The notes beneath the pieces are model-generated. The model ran no database searches and had not been told where the DNA came from. It worked only from the letters and a program-made list of their open reading frames with translations. DNA of 64,000 bases, from NCBI GenBank assembly GCA_034435835.1, contig DAOTWF010000017.1:124001-188000 (forward strand), given 5' to 3'. This document shows positions 18,154 to 25,765 of the stretch, one piece after another; the first letter of the stretch is position 1; the number at the start of each line of letters is the position of its first letter. Origin of the DNA: CALJTV01 sp034435835. GTDB taxonomy: Bacteria > Chloroflexota > Dehalococcoidia > GIF9 > UBA5629. The position numbers were made by a program, and so were the translations under genes.

Positions 18154-18734
18154 CCACAGGATGGAAATACGCTAGACCCGCTAAAGAAAAACTTATGACG
18201 CTGGAGGAGCCGGGTAAAGAGCTGCTCTTCGATGCCGATAAGGGATTGGTGGACGAGATTACAGCAAAGTTCAATCTCAGCAGCATTGCTCAGGGGCTTG
18301 GCGGTAAGAGCCATGAGCAAATCCACCAGGCTATGGAGCAACTAGGGAAGGAGCTCATGGAGCTGACTGTCAAGCTCGGCGATGGCAAATATCTGGATCG
18401 CACCGGTGAGATGATTGAACGGGTCTACAAACAGACGGGCATGTCTTTCCCCCATCGCCTGCAGAGGTACATCGAGCTCTCCATACTGGGGCTGAGGCCC
18501 GCCGACCGCTGGAATATCACAAAGTCGACTACAAAGGAGCTGGTGCTCCAGGTGACATCGTGTTCAGTGAGAAAGGCACTTGAAGGCGCTGGCATAAGCG
18601 GACTGCCCTGCAAAGCGTTCTGCATCGCCAGCTTCCAGGCTGCTGCCGCCAAGACCGGCGACCGGGTGCAAGTGGAGCTGACCAAAACGCTGCCACAGGA
18701 CGGGCTATGTCAGTTCTGTATCGCCAGAGCTTAG
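18150..18734 (+). CDS. Cys-containing protein of unknown function (possibly ATC-hydrolase/V4R-like)
   Basis: 194 residues, translationally coupled to the small ferredoxin. The first 130 residues are largely helical and charged. The last 60 hold CSVRK, CKAFC and a terminal CQFC, a C-terminal layout that faintly recalls the L-2-amino-thiazoline-4-carboxylate hydrolase or V4R families. That resemblance is by eye and weak. No membrane segment or signal peptide. In context it may bind a thiol substrate or metal and receive electrons from the ferredoxins. Confidence 0.55.
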   Translation: MTTGWKYARPAKEKLMTLEEPGKELLFDADKGLVDEITAKFNLSSIAQGLGGKSHEQIHQAMEQLGKELMELTVKLGDGKYLDRTGEMIERVYKQTGMSFPHRLQRYIELSILGLRPADRWNITKSTTKELVLQVTSCSVRKALEGAGISGLPCKAFCIASFQAAAAKTGDRVQVELTKTLPQDGLCQFCIARA

Positions 18735-18787
18735 CTGCGCCACCTTTCATCGGGCGCCGCTTGTATCACTCCCCCCCTTTGTCCACC

Positions 18788-19042
18788 ATGCCGGACGGTG
18801 GTCTGCCATGGAGCCGGAGGCTGCGCCTGCACTTCCCCGAGCTTACTGAACTGCTCGAGGACTGGTACGACAGGACAGCGGAGAACTGCGACCGGTTCGT
18901 CAACATCAGCGAGGTGGACAAATATAGCATCACCTGTACCATCTGCCGCCACTTCGATGCCGGCGGCTGTTTCTCAACCGGTGCTGCCCCCGTGGATATC
19001 ATGGCCCTGCTACACAGAGCCCGCCAGCACGACACCCTGTGA
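18788..19042 (+). CDS. small Cys-containing protein, unknown
   Basis: 84 residues from ATG 18788; the frame is open from an earlier ATG at 18707 (111 residues), but that extension overlaps the preceding gene by 28 bases and its composition looks non-coding. It contains CTICRHFDAGGCF, a potential C-x2-C-x7-C metal site, and otherwise an acidic helix (FPELTELLEDWYDRT). No family recognised. No strong ribosome site precedes 18788. Probably the last gene of the ferredoxin cluster. Confidence 0.45.
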   Translation: MPDGGLPWSRRLRLHFPELTELLEDWYDRTAENCDRFVNISEVDKYSITCTICRHFDAGGCFSTGAAPVDIMALLHRARQHDTL

Positions 19043-19361
19043 TAACCACTTCAATATCACCTCGTTTCTCGCCCACGAGCACAGGGCTTATGCTGGCTCA
19101 CACCTAGGGCAGATAGTTCAAAACCAGGAATGGAGTTTAACGAGATAACCGGCCCGTCATCTTCTCGCCACATCGGGGGAAAGTTGCACGACTTCCAGTT
19201 TTTGTCAGAATGTGGTAAAATAGTTTAGTCTTGATGGAAGTTGTTGTGTTGCCACAGTGCTCTGGCACTAAATATTGGGCTCATAATCCACCAATCCTCA
19301 CCCGCTGTAGCCTGTGAGAGCTGGGCGGGTTATACCGCTTTGAGCAACTTGAGCAACGGTC
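19043..19361 (+). other. 319-base region upstream of gyrB
   Basis: No credible gene. It contains an extended -10 (19213-19221), a stem-loop AGTGC-TCTG-GCACT (19256-19269), a second imperfect hairpin with ACCCGC/GCGGGT arms (about 19302-19331), and a tandem 9-base repeat TTGAGCAAC (19340-19348 and 19349-19357) ending four bases before the gyrB ATG, where a ribosome site would normally be. The layout suggests a structured gyrB leader. Confidence 0.5.
19213..19221 (+). promoter_or_regulatory. extended -10 promoter for gyrB
   Basis: TGG followed by TAAAAT (19216-19221); the -35 at correct distance is poor (TTCCAG). The same TGG-TAAAAT form recurs upstream of the MarR gene. Confidence 0.4.
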
Positions 19362-21290
19362 ATGGCGCAGGAGAATAACAAAGAGGCGACCACAGCTTTT
19401 GCCGATTATACTGCGGAAGACATACGGGTGCTGGATGGCCTCGAAGCCGTGCGGCGTCGCCCTGGTATGTACATTGGCAGCACCGACCAGCAAGGCCTGC
19501 ACCACCTGCTCTATGAAATAGTCTACAACAGTATAGACGAGGCGATGGCGGGCTACTGTACCCGCTGTGCCGTGACTATCCGCAAGGACAACTCGGTAAC
19601 CGTCACCGATAATGGTCGGGGCATACCGGTAGACATCCATCCGGTGACCAACGTGTCCGCCCTGGAGACGGTGATGACCAGATTGCATGCCGGGGCAAAG
19701 TTCGGCGGACGTACTTACTCCGTTTCCAGCGGCCTGCACGGCGTGGGCGCCTCCGTAGTGAATGCCCTGTCAGAATGGCTTATAGTGGAGGTCAAACGCC
19801 AGGGTAAAATCTATCGCCAGGAATACCAGTATGGCAAGCCGGTCACGGAGCTGAAGGTCATCGGTGAAACTGAAGAGAGCGGCACCACCATCACATTCAT
19901 GGCTGATAGCCAGATTTTCGGCGAGATAGACTATGATTTCGATACCGTTCGCCAGCGGCTGAGAGAGCTGGCTTTCCTCAACAAGAACGTGGAAATAAGC
20001 TTCAGGGACGAACGCGCTGACCGGGAGCTCACCTTTCTATTCGAGGGTGGCATCGCCAGCCTGGTCCGCCGCTTCAACAAAGACAGGGAGGTGCTCAACC
20101 GCGAGCCTATTTACATCACAGGCTCCAGTAACAGCACCCAGGTGGAGGCGGCGCTGCAGTACAACGATGGTTTTGCCGAGTCCATGCTCAGCTTCGCCAA
20201 CTGCGTGAACACCATAGACGGTGGCAGCCATCTCACCGGCTTCCGCTCGGCGCTTACACGGGTGTTGAACGACTACGCCCGCAGGAACAAGCTGCTTAAG
20301 GAATCGGAACCGAACTTCATCGGCGAGGACGTCCGCGATGGCCTCACCGCCATTATCAGCGTGAGGCTGGCTGAGCCACAGTTCGAAGGGCAGACCAAGG
20401 CGAAGCTGGGAAACCCCGAAGTGAAGAGCGTGGTCGAGGTCATAGTAGCCGATGGGCTCACTCAGCACCTAGAACAGCACCCTGACGAAGCCAAAGCCAT
20501 AATTGAGAAATGCCTCATCTCCGCCAAAGCTCGAGAGGCAGCCCGGAAAGCGCGCGACCTGATATTTAAGAAGAGCAGCTTCGAAGCGGCGACCCTGCCC
20601 GGGAAGCTGGCTGGATGCGCCGAGACCGACCCCAAGCTCTGTGAGCTGTTCCTGGTCGAGGGCGATTCTGCCGGCGGCTCGGCGAAGCAGGGGAGGGACC
20701 GCCGCTTCCAGGCTATCCTGCCATTAAGGGGCAAAATTCTAAATGTGGAGAAGGCGCCCAAGGATAAGGTACTGGAACACGAGGAAATACGCGCGATAGT
20801 CACTGCGCTTGGTGCCGGCATCGGCGACCAGCTCGATTTCTCCCGCCTGCGCTACCACCGCGTCATCATCATGACCGATGCCGATGTAGACGGCTCGCAC
20901 ATCCGGACACTACTGCTCACCTTCTTCTATCGCAATATGCCGGAACTCATCACCCGGGGACACCTGTTTATTGCCCAGCCACCGCTGTACCGCATCCAGC
21001 ATGGCAAGCAGCATTTCTGGGTATACTCGGAAAAGGAGAAGGAAGCCAAGCTCAAAGAGCTGCAAGGCAGCAAGGTGGAGGTCCAGCGCTACAAGGGTCT
21101 GGGGGAAATGAGCCCTGAGCAACTATGGGATACCACCATGAACCCGGCTTCGCGGACACTACTTAGGGTCGAGATCGAAGACGCCATGGAAGCTGACAGG
21201 ACGTTCCATATGCTTATGGGCAACGAGGTGCCTCCCCGCAAGTCCTTCATCCAGGCGCACGCCAGAAACGTCAGAAACCTTGATATCTAG
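19362..21290 (+). CDS. gyrB: DNA gyrase subunit B
   Basis: 642 residues, normal for the short form lacking the gamma-proteobacterial insert. The GHKL ATPase includes RRRPGMYIGS, VTDNGRGIPVD and GLHGVGASVVNALSE; the Toprim domain has EGDSAGGSAKQGRDR (about 432) and MTDADVDGSHIRTLL. It introduces negative supercoils together with GyrA (31161). Gene order with nadD, obg and dnaA downstream on the other strand places it near the presumed origin. Confidence 0.98.
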   Translation: MAQENNKEATTAFADYTAEDIRVLDGLEAVRRRPGMYIGSTDQQGLHHLLYEIVYNSIDEAMAGYCTRCAVTIRKDNSVTVTDNGRGIPVDIHPVTNVSALETVMTRLHAGAKFGGRTYSVSSGLHGVGASVVNALSEWLIVEVKRQGKIYRQEYQYGKPVTELKVIGETEESGTTITFMADSQIFGEIDYDFDTVRQRLRELAFLNKNVEISFRDERADRELTFLFEGGIASLVRRFNKDREVLNREPIYITGSSNSTQVEAALQYNDGFAESMLSFANCVNTIDGGSHLTGFRSALTRVLNDYARRNKLLKESEPNFIGEDVRDGLTAIISVRLAEPQFEGQTKAKLGNPEVKSVVEVIVADGLTQHLEQHPDEAKAIIEKCLISAKAREAARKARDLIFKKSSFEAATLPGKLAGCAETDPKLCELFLVEGDSAGGSAKQGRDRRFQAILPLRGKILNVEKAPKDKVLEHEEIRAIVTALGAGIGDQLDFSRLRYHRVIIMTDADVDGSHIRTLLLTFFYRNMPELITRGHLFIAQPPLYRIQHGKQHFWVYSEKEKEAKLKELQGSKVEVQRYKGLGEMSPEQLWDTTMNPASRTLLRVEIEDAMEADRTFHMLMGNEVPPRKSFIQAHARNVRNLDI

Positions 21291-21292
21291 CC

Positions 21293-21904
21293 CTAAGGCG
21301 CCGCATCCCGGTATAGCTGGTGCTCTTCAATATAGTCTGCAACCTTCGGCGGCACCAGCTCACGGATAGGGAGCCCCTTGGCGATCCTTTGCCTGATTTC
21401 CGAGGAACTGATATCTACCGGCGGTATGTCCAGCCACAGCACGCTCCCACTTACCCCCGGCACCAGTGCCTCCATCGCCTGCAGGTCGGGCCGGCTAAAC
21501 CCGGGCCTGGTTACCGCCACCAGACGGCACATCTGAATCAGCCTTGCCGGCTCCTTCCACCGGGGCAGCTCGGCAAGGCTGTCCCAGCCGAGGAGAAAAA
21601 AGAGGCTGCAGGCAATCCCCAGTTGCTCGCGCAAGATAGCGATGGTGTCAACGCTGTAAGACAGTCCCGGGCGCTCCACCTCGATTGTGGAGAGCTCAAA
21701 GTAAGGGTTACCTGCGATAGCCAGCCTCACCATCTCCACGCGGTGTTGGGCTGGTGTGATATCCCTGTCTGATTTCAGCCATGGCTCTCCCGCAGGGATA
21801 AAGATGACCCTGCTTAGGTTCAGCTTCAGACGTGCCTGTTCAGCTACGATCAGATGCCCTAAATGTATCGGGTCAAACGTGCCGCCGAGTACGCCGATGT
21901 TCAC
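21293..21904 (-). CDS. nadD: nicotinate-nucleotide adenylyltransferase
   Basis: 203 residues. Converts nicotinate mononucleotide to deamido-NAD. The HxGH-type nucleotidyl transferase start is GVLGGTFDPIHLGHL and the late ISSSEIRQR motif is present. Overlaps obg by 4 bases at its 5' end, so obg-nadD is one transcript. Convergent with gyrB, the two stop codons being 2 bases apart. Confidence 0.95.
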   Translation of the reverse strand: MNIGVLGGTFDPIHLGHLIVAEQARLKLNLSRVIFIPAGEPWLKSDRDITPAQHRVEMVRLAIAGNPYFELSTIEVERPGLSYSVDTIAILREQLGIACSLFFLLGWDSLAELPRWKEPARLIQMCRLVAVTRPGFSRPDLQAMEALVPGVSGSVLWLDIPPVDISSSEIRQRIAKGLPIRELVPPKVADYIEEHQLYRDAAP

Positions 21905-22965
21905 CTGCGCCGCCTCACTTTTGGCCTTGGTCTGAAAACAGCTACCGGAGCTTCAGCCGGGGCTGCCGCATCAGCAGTCGCCTGACGAAGTAGAGCTGCC
22001 ACAGTCGCCACCAGCCCAGCCACTCCCTCCCCGCTGACGGCAGAGACGAAACAGACAGCCACACCGCTTGATTGGAACGCGGTCCTCAGCTCTCGCATCC
22101 CCTCACGCGCTTCTGGCAGGTCTATTTTATTGACCACAATGATATGTGGTTTCTGCAACAGGGAAGGCTGGTAAAGGTCCACCTCTTGTCTCAGTACCTC
22201 GGCATCATGTATTATGTCCGCTGATGTCCCGTCGAGCAGCAGCACCAGAACCTTAGCCCTTCCGGTATGGCGCAGGAAAGCGTTCCCCAAGCCTCTGCCC
22301 TGGTGGCTCCCCTCCGTCAACGCGGGTAGCTCCGCCACGGTGAATGTCTCAACGCCAGTATCGACCGTCCCCAGCACCGGTTGCAGTGTGGTGAAAGGGT
22401 ACTCAGCCACTTTTGGCTTGGCGCTGGAGATTGCCGCCAGCAGGCTGGATTTACCGCTGTTGGGCAATCCTAAGATAGCCACATCGACCATGAGCCGCTG
22501 GTCAAGCACCAGACGTCGCTCCTCACCGTCCTCGCCTCTAGTGGCTATTTCAGGCGCCTGTTTCCGCGGTGTGGCGAAATGGACATTTCCCAAGCCCCCT
22601 TTACCGCCTCTAGCCACCAGCACCCTTTCACCCTGCCGACTGAGGTCAGCTATCAGTGCCTCACTGCCATCAGCTTCCTTTTGATAAACGCAGGTTCCCA
22701 CCGGCACCGGGATGATAATATCTTCACCTCTGGCACCATGCTTTTTCTGCCTGCCGCCGTCACCACCACCCCCAGCCTGAAAACTCCTTTTATAGCGGAA
22801 AAATGTCAGGTCGCTTACATTTTCATCCGCTATCAAGTATACGTTCCCGCCAGCACCACCATCACCCCCATCAGGACCGCCCAAGGGCACATACTTTTCC
22901 CTGCGGAAGCTTATTCTGCCGTCCCCGCCTTTACCTCCCTTGACCACAATCTCAATCCTGTCCAT
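21901..22965 (-). CDS. obg: GTPase Obg, with altered G3 motif
   Basis: 354 residues. The Gly-rich Obg fold is at the N-terminus (GGKGGDGRISFRREKYVP ... GGDGGAGG), followed by the GTPase domain. G1 GLPNSGKSS is near 166-174 and NKID (G4) is present, as are switch I threonines in YPFTTLQPVLG. The G3 motif, normally DxPG, reads ELPA (VAELPALTEG), confirmed on the DNA as GAG CTA CCC GCG. The tail is short, Pro/Ala- and Arg-rich. Obg proteins act in late 50S assembly and stress control; the G3 change may alter hydrolysis. Confidence 0.93.
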   Translation of the reverse strand: MDRIEIVVKGGKGGDGRISFRREKYVPLGGPDGGDGGAGGNVYLIADENVSDLTFFRYKRSFQAGGGGDGGRQKKHGARGEDIIIPVPVGTCVYQKEADGSEALIADLSRQGERVLVARGGKGGLGNVHFATPRKQAPEIATRGEDGEERRLVLDQRLMVDVAILGLPNSGKSSLLAAISSAKPKVAEYPFTTLQPVLGTVDTGVETFTVAELPALTEGSHQGRGLGNAFLRHTGRAKVLVLLLDGTSADIIHDAEVLRQEVDLYQPSLLQKPHIIVVNKIDLPEAREGMRELRTAFQSSGVAVCFVSAVSGEGVAGLVATVAALLRQATADAAAPAEAPVAVFRPRPKVRRRR

Positions 22966-23223
22966 GTGTTAAGGGGTATGCATTAATCTATTTCTATTTT
23001 TAGACTACTCTGAGTAGTGGATATTTTTTAACTAATTATAATAAAGCCTGTGCCATGACCCTGTGCCTCAATTATGCAACTTGTTTCCTCATATTGCAAT
23101 GGTAGACGCATGCCCGACTGGTTATCCAGAAAAAGGATGATTTTTTGCAGAAAAAGTGCAACCGTCACCAGCCGGGCTGTGGATTTTCTGACGATGTGCT
23201 GCAGGAAAAGCGTGGTAGAACGG
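22966..23223. other. candidate replication origin (oriC) region between obg and dnaA
   Basis: 258 bases with an AT-rich half (22966-23110). It has three near-matches to the DnaA box TTATCCACA: ATATCCACT (minus, 23016-23024, 7/9), TTATCCAGA (plus, 23122-23130, 8/9) and AAATCCACA (minus, 23178-23186, 7/9). Also present: a palindrome at 23004-23018, a CCTGTGCC repeat at 23047-23054 and 23060-23067, and a minus-strand TATAAT at 23035-23040 that may serve obg. Strand composition appears to change sign near here. No perfect DnaA box is seen, so the call is tentative. Confidence 0.45.
23004..23018. repeat. 15-base perfect palindrome upstream of obg
   Basis: ACTACTC-T-GAGTAGT, a 7-1-7 inverted repeat about 40 bases before the obg start and downstream of its possible -10. 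Could be an operator or part of the origin; the one-base centre argues against a hairpin terminator. Confidence 0.5.
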
Positions 23224-24579
23224 CTACTTGCGCCGGAACTGCCTTCTTAATTGTTCGATGGAATGTGAAAGGTCGGAGTCGGTCTTGATGCTCTGTGATA
23301 TGCGTTGGAGGTTGCGCAGTATGGTCGAGTCATCTCTGTTGAGCAGGTTACCTATTTCAGTGAGACTGTAATGTTTTTCCTGGCGCAACAGATAGATGAC
23401 CACCTGTCGCGCCAAGGTGGCACGTTTGTCCCGCTGTTTTCCCAGTATGACGTCAGGGCTTATGCCGTAATAAGTGGCTACGGCGTCTATCACCAGCTTA
23501 GGGGTAAGTGCTGCTGGGAGCGAGCTCTTTCTCTCGCTCATGTCAGCCAGAGCCTGGAGCGCCATGGTCGTCTCCACCTTACTAGCTCCCGAGAGCTTGG
23601 CGTAGGTGAGCACACAGTTAAGGGCGCCCTCCAGCTCGCGTACACTGGATTTGAACTGAGTTGCCAGAAGGCGGAGCACTTCGCTGGGTACCACCGTATT
23701 GGAGGCGGCTGTCTTTGCCGTAAGGATGGCGACGCTGGTTTCAAAATCTGGTGGTGACAGGCGGACAACCAGCCCGCCGACAAGGCGGGAGCCCAGCTTG
23801 TTGTTGACCGCAGGTATGGTCTTGGGCAGGCAGTCGGATGTCATCACCATCTGTCCCGAGTTGTAGTACAGGTCATTAAAGATATGCACCAGGAACTCCT
23901 GTGTCTGCGTTTTGCCGCTGAGGAACTGCACGTCATCTATAAGCAGGAAGTCGGTGTTCCTGAAGTGGTCGTGGAACTCATCGATGCTGTTGTTTTTCAG
24001 GGCGAGTACGTACTGGTTGGTAAACTGCTCAGCGGTGGTGCATATCACCTGGAAACCTCTGGAGCGGGCGGTGTGCGCGATGGCATGTAGCAGGTGCGTC
24101 TTCCCTGTGCCTGTATCCCCGTAAATGAACAGAGGGTTATATTTGGCGCCGGGTGATTCCAGGACCTCAAGGGCAGCGGCGTAGGCTATGCGGTTGCACT
24201 CTCCGGGGATAAAGGTCTCAAAGGTATAACTAATCTTGAGGCGCTCTGGCTTGGTACGGGGCGGCGTCTTGGTCGTTGTGCCCCCGTCGGCATAGGTCTG
24301 CGGCTGGGAAGGCGCTGGCTCGCCGGGAAGCACTGTGAACTGGACATCAACGGTCCTGCCTATCACATTGCTCAGCGTCCGCCTGATCAGGGGGTTGAGT
24401 CGCTCCCGCAGCCATTCGGCAACGAAGGCATTGGGCACACCTACAACGAAGCTGTCTTTTTCAAAGCTTACGCCCTTGGTGTCCTTAAGCCAGGTATCGA
24501 AGTTCGGTTTGCTTACCTGTAGTTGTAGTTGTTCCAGTGCGCTCTGCCAAATTTTTTGCGGCATATCAATGATCTGCAT
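23224..24579 (-). CDS. dnaA: chromosomal replication initiator DnaA (divergent domain IV)
   Basis: 451 residues. Domain I (IWQSALEQLQ) is followed by a short linker and an AAA+ domain with Walker A GDTGTGKTHLLH (about 154-165), Walker B LLIDDVQFLSG and the sensor II SSVRELEGAL. Two family motifs are altered: box VII reads SRLVGGL rather than SRFxWGL, keeping the arginine, and the domain IV signature, usually RDHSTV, reads NRDDSTILRN (about 414-422), replacing the DNA-contacting histidine. The origin boxes may therefore also depart from consensus. Start ATG 24579; an internal ATG five codons later is possible. Confidence 0.94.
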   Translation of the reverse strand: MQIIDMPQKIWQSALEQLQLQVSKPNFDTWLKDTKGVSFEKDSFVVGVPNAFVAEWLRERLNPLIRRTLSNVIGRTVDVQFTVLPGEPAPSQPQTYADGGTTTKTPPRTKPERLKISYTFETFIPGECNRIAYAAALEVLESPGAKYNPLFIYGDTGTGKTHLLHAIAHTARSRGFQVICTTAEQFTNQYVLALKNNSIDEFHDHFRNTDFLLIDDVQFLSGKTQTQEFLVHIFNDLYYNSGQMVMTSDCLPKTIPAVNNKLGSRLVGGLVVRLSPPDFETSVAILTAKTAASNTVVPSEVLRLLATQFKSSVRELEGALNCVLTYAKLSGASKVETTMALQALADMSERKSSLPAALTPKLVIDAVATYYGISPDVILGKQRDKRATLARQVVIYLLRQEKHYSLTEIGNLLNRDDSTILRNLQRISQSIKTDSDLSHSIEQLRRQFRRK

Positions 24580-24664
24580 GGGGCGTGCCCAAAATACGGG
24601 CGGTCTATTGTGTTTATCTTGCTTTAGATGCTCGGGTGAAGGTTAGATAAAGCTTGTGCAGCTA

Positions 24665-24686
24665 CCCCAAAAACGCCCCAAAAACG
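24665..24686 (+). repeat. tandem 11-base repeat in the dnaA leader
   Basis: Two exact head-to-tail copies of CCCCAAAAACG (24665-24675, 24676-24686) in the dnaA/fmt divergent gap, with a degenerate third copy beginning at 24687. Position suggests a regulatory or initiator-binding array. Confidence 0.5.
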
Positions 24687-24695
24687 TCCCATAAA

Positions 24696-24726
24696 AAGTT
24701 ACCACACCGCCTTGTTGGGGTGTCAA
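24696..24726 (-). promoter_or_regulatory. possible dnaA promoter
   Basis: On the minus strand TTGACA (24726-24721) is followed after 19 bases by TAACTT with a TGG extension. The spacing is long, so this is tentative; the leader to dnaA would be about 110 bases and contain the tandem repeat. Confidence 0.35.
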
Positions 24727-24734
24727 GGGGGTTT

Positions 24735-24762
24735 TTGACATAAGGGGACGAAATGTTAAAAT
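24735..24762 (+). promoter_or_regulatory. strong promoter of fmt; leaderless transcript predicted
   Basis: TTGACA at 24735-24740, 16-base spacer, TAAAAT at 24757-24762 with a TGT extension. Transcription should start about 24769, which is the first base of the preferred GTG start codon. Confidence 0.65.
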
Positions 24763-24768
24763 TTTGTG

Positions 24769-25713
24769 GTGCGGATACGAACCGTCTTTATGGGGACGCC
24801 CCAGTTTGCTGTTCCCAGTCTCCAGGCGCTGGTGGAGGGAGGGTACGAGGTGGTGGGGGTATATACTCAGCCGGACAAGAAGGCAGGTAGAGGACAGCAG
24901 CCCATCTCGCCCCCGGTAAAGCAACTGGCGCTCTCGCTGGGACTTGAAGTTATCCAGCCTGATAGTCTTAAGGATGACGAAGCTGTGGGGCGCCTGCAGG
25001 GCTTCAAGCCCGACCTGATTGTGGTAGCTGCGTTCGGGAAGATATTGCCCCGTGAGGTGCTGGTCATACCCAGATTCGGTTGCCTCAATGTGCACCCTTC
25101 CCTGTTACCGCGGCACCGAGGACCTTCGCCGGTGGCAGCGGCTATCCTCAGCGGCGATACCGTTACTGGCGTTACTATCATGCTGCTGGATGAGGGTGTT
25201 GATAGCGGTCCTGTACTCAGTCAGAGGGTAGTGCCGATGCTGGAGGATGATACTACAGAGTCACTCACTTTGAGGCTTGCCGGGGTTGGCGCGCAGTTGC
25301 TGGTTGAGACCATACCACCGTGGGTCGAGGGCAGGATAGTGCCCAAAGCCCAGGACGAAAGTCAGGTGAGCTATAGCGGCGTGCTCGACAGAGGGGCTGG
25401 CGAGATTGACTGGCGCCTTTCAGCAACGGAGCTGTGGCGCAGGATAAGGGCTTTTCATCCCTGGCCCGGGAGCTATACATGGTGGCAGGGAAAGCGGCTA
25501 AAGGTATTAAAGGCGGTGCCGCTGGACATCGGTCTTTCCGCTCTACCGGGTGAAGTGGTGGCTTTGTCCGCAGGTCTGCCAGCAGCGGTCGGTGTGGGCA
25601 CGGGCACGGGAATTCTGGGTCTTATCTCCGTCCAGCTCGAAGGCAGGCGGCAGATGTCGGCTGCAGAGTTTGTCCGCGGACACCGCGATTTCGTGGGCAG
25701 CAGGCTGGTTTGA
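24769..25713 (+). CDS. fmt: methionyl-tRNA formyltransferase
   Basis: 314 residues. Formylates initiator Met-tRNA. N-terminal RTVFMGTPQFAVPSL, active-site region NVHPSLLPRHRGPSP and LDEGVDSGPVL give the catalytic Asn-His-Asp set; the C-terminal OB-like domain is present. The start GTG 24769 sits at the predicted transcription start; GTG 24766 immediately upstream would precede it. Downstream is a membrane zinc peptidase. Divergent from dnaA. Confidence 0.95.
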   Translation: MRIRTVFMGTPQFAVPSLQALVEGGYEVVGVYTQPDKKAGRGQQPISPPVKQLALSLGLEVIQPDSLKDDEAVGRLQGFKPDLIVVAAFGKILPREVLVIPRFGCLNVHPSLLPRHRGPSPVAAAILSGDTVTGVTIMLLDEGVDSGPVLSQRVVPMLEDDTTESLTLRLAGVGAQLLVETIPPWVEGRIVPKAQDESQVSYSGVLDRGAGEIDWRLSATELWRRIRAFHPWPGSYTWWQGKRLKVLKAVPLDIGLSALPGEVVALSAGLPAAVGVGTGTGILGLISVQLEGRRQMSAAEFVRGHRDFVGSRLV

Positions 25714-25765
25714 CTTTCCAGAGAGCGCTCTCTTAAAATATCAATTACTAGGAGGACGATGGAAT

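Noticed and set aside
18707..18787. Longer start of the small Cys protein
   Set aside because: It overlaps the previous gene by 28 bases and has non-coding-like composition, though it cannot be fully excluded.
23047..23067. CCTGTGCC pair as a CRISPR or iteron array
   Set aside because: Only two 8-base copies; too short and too few for either, noted only as part of the origin region.
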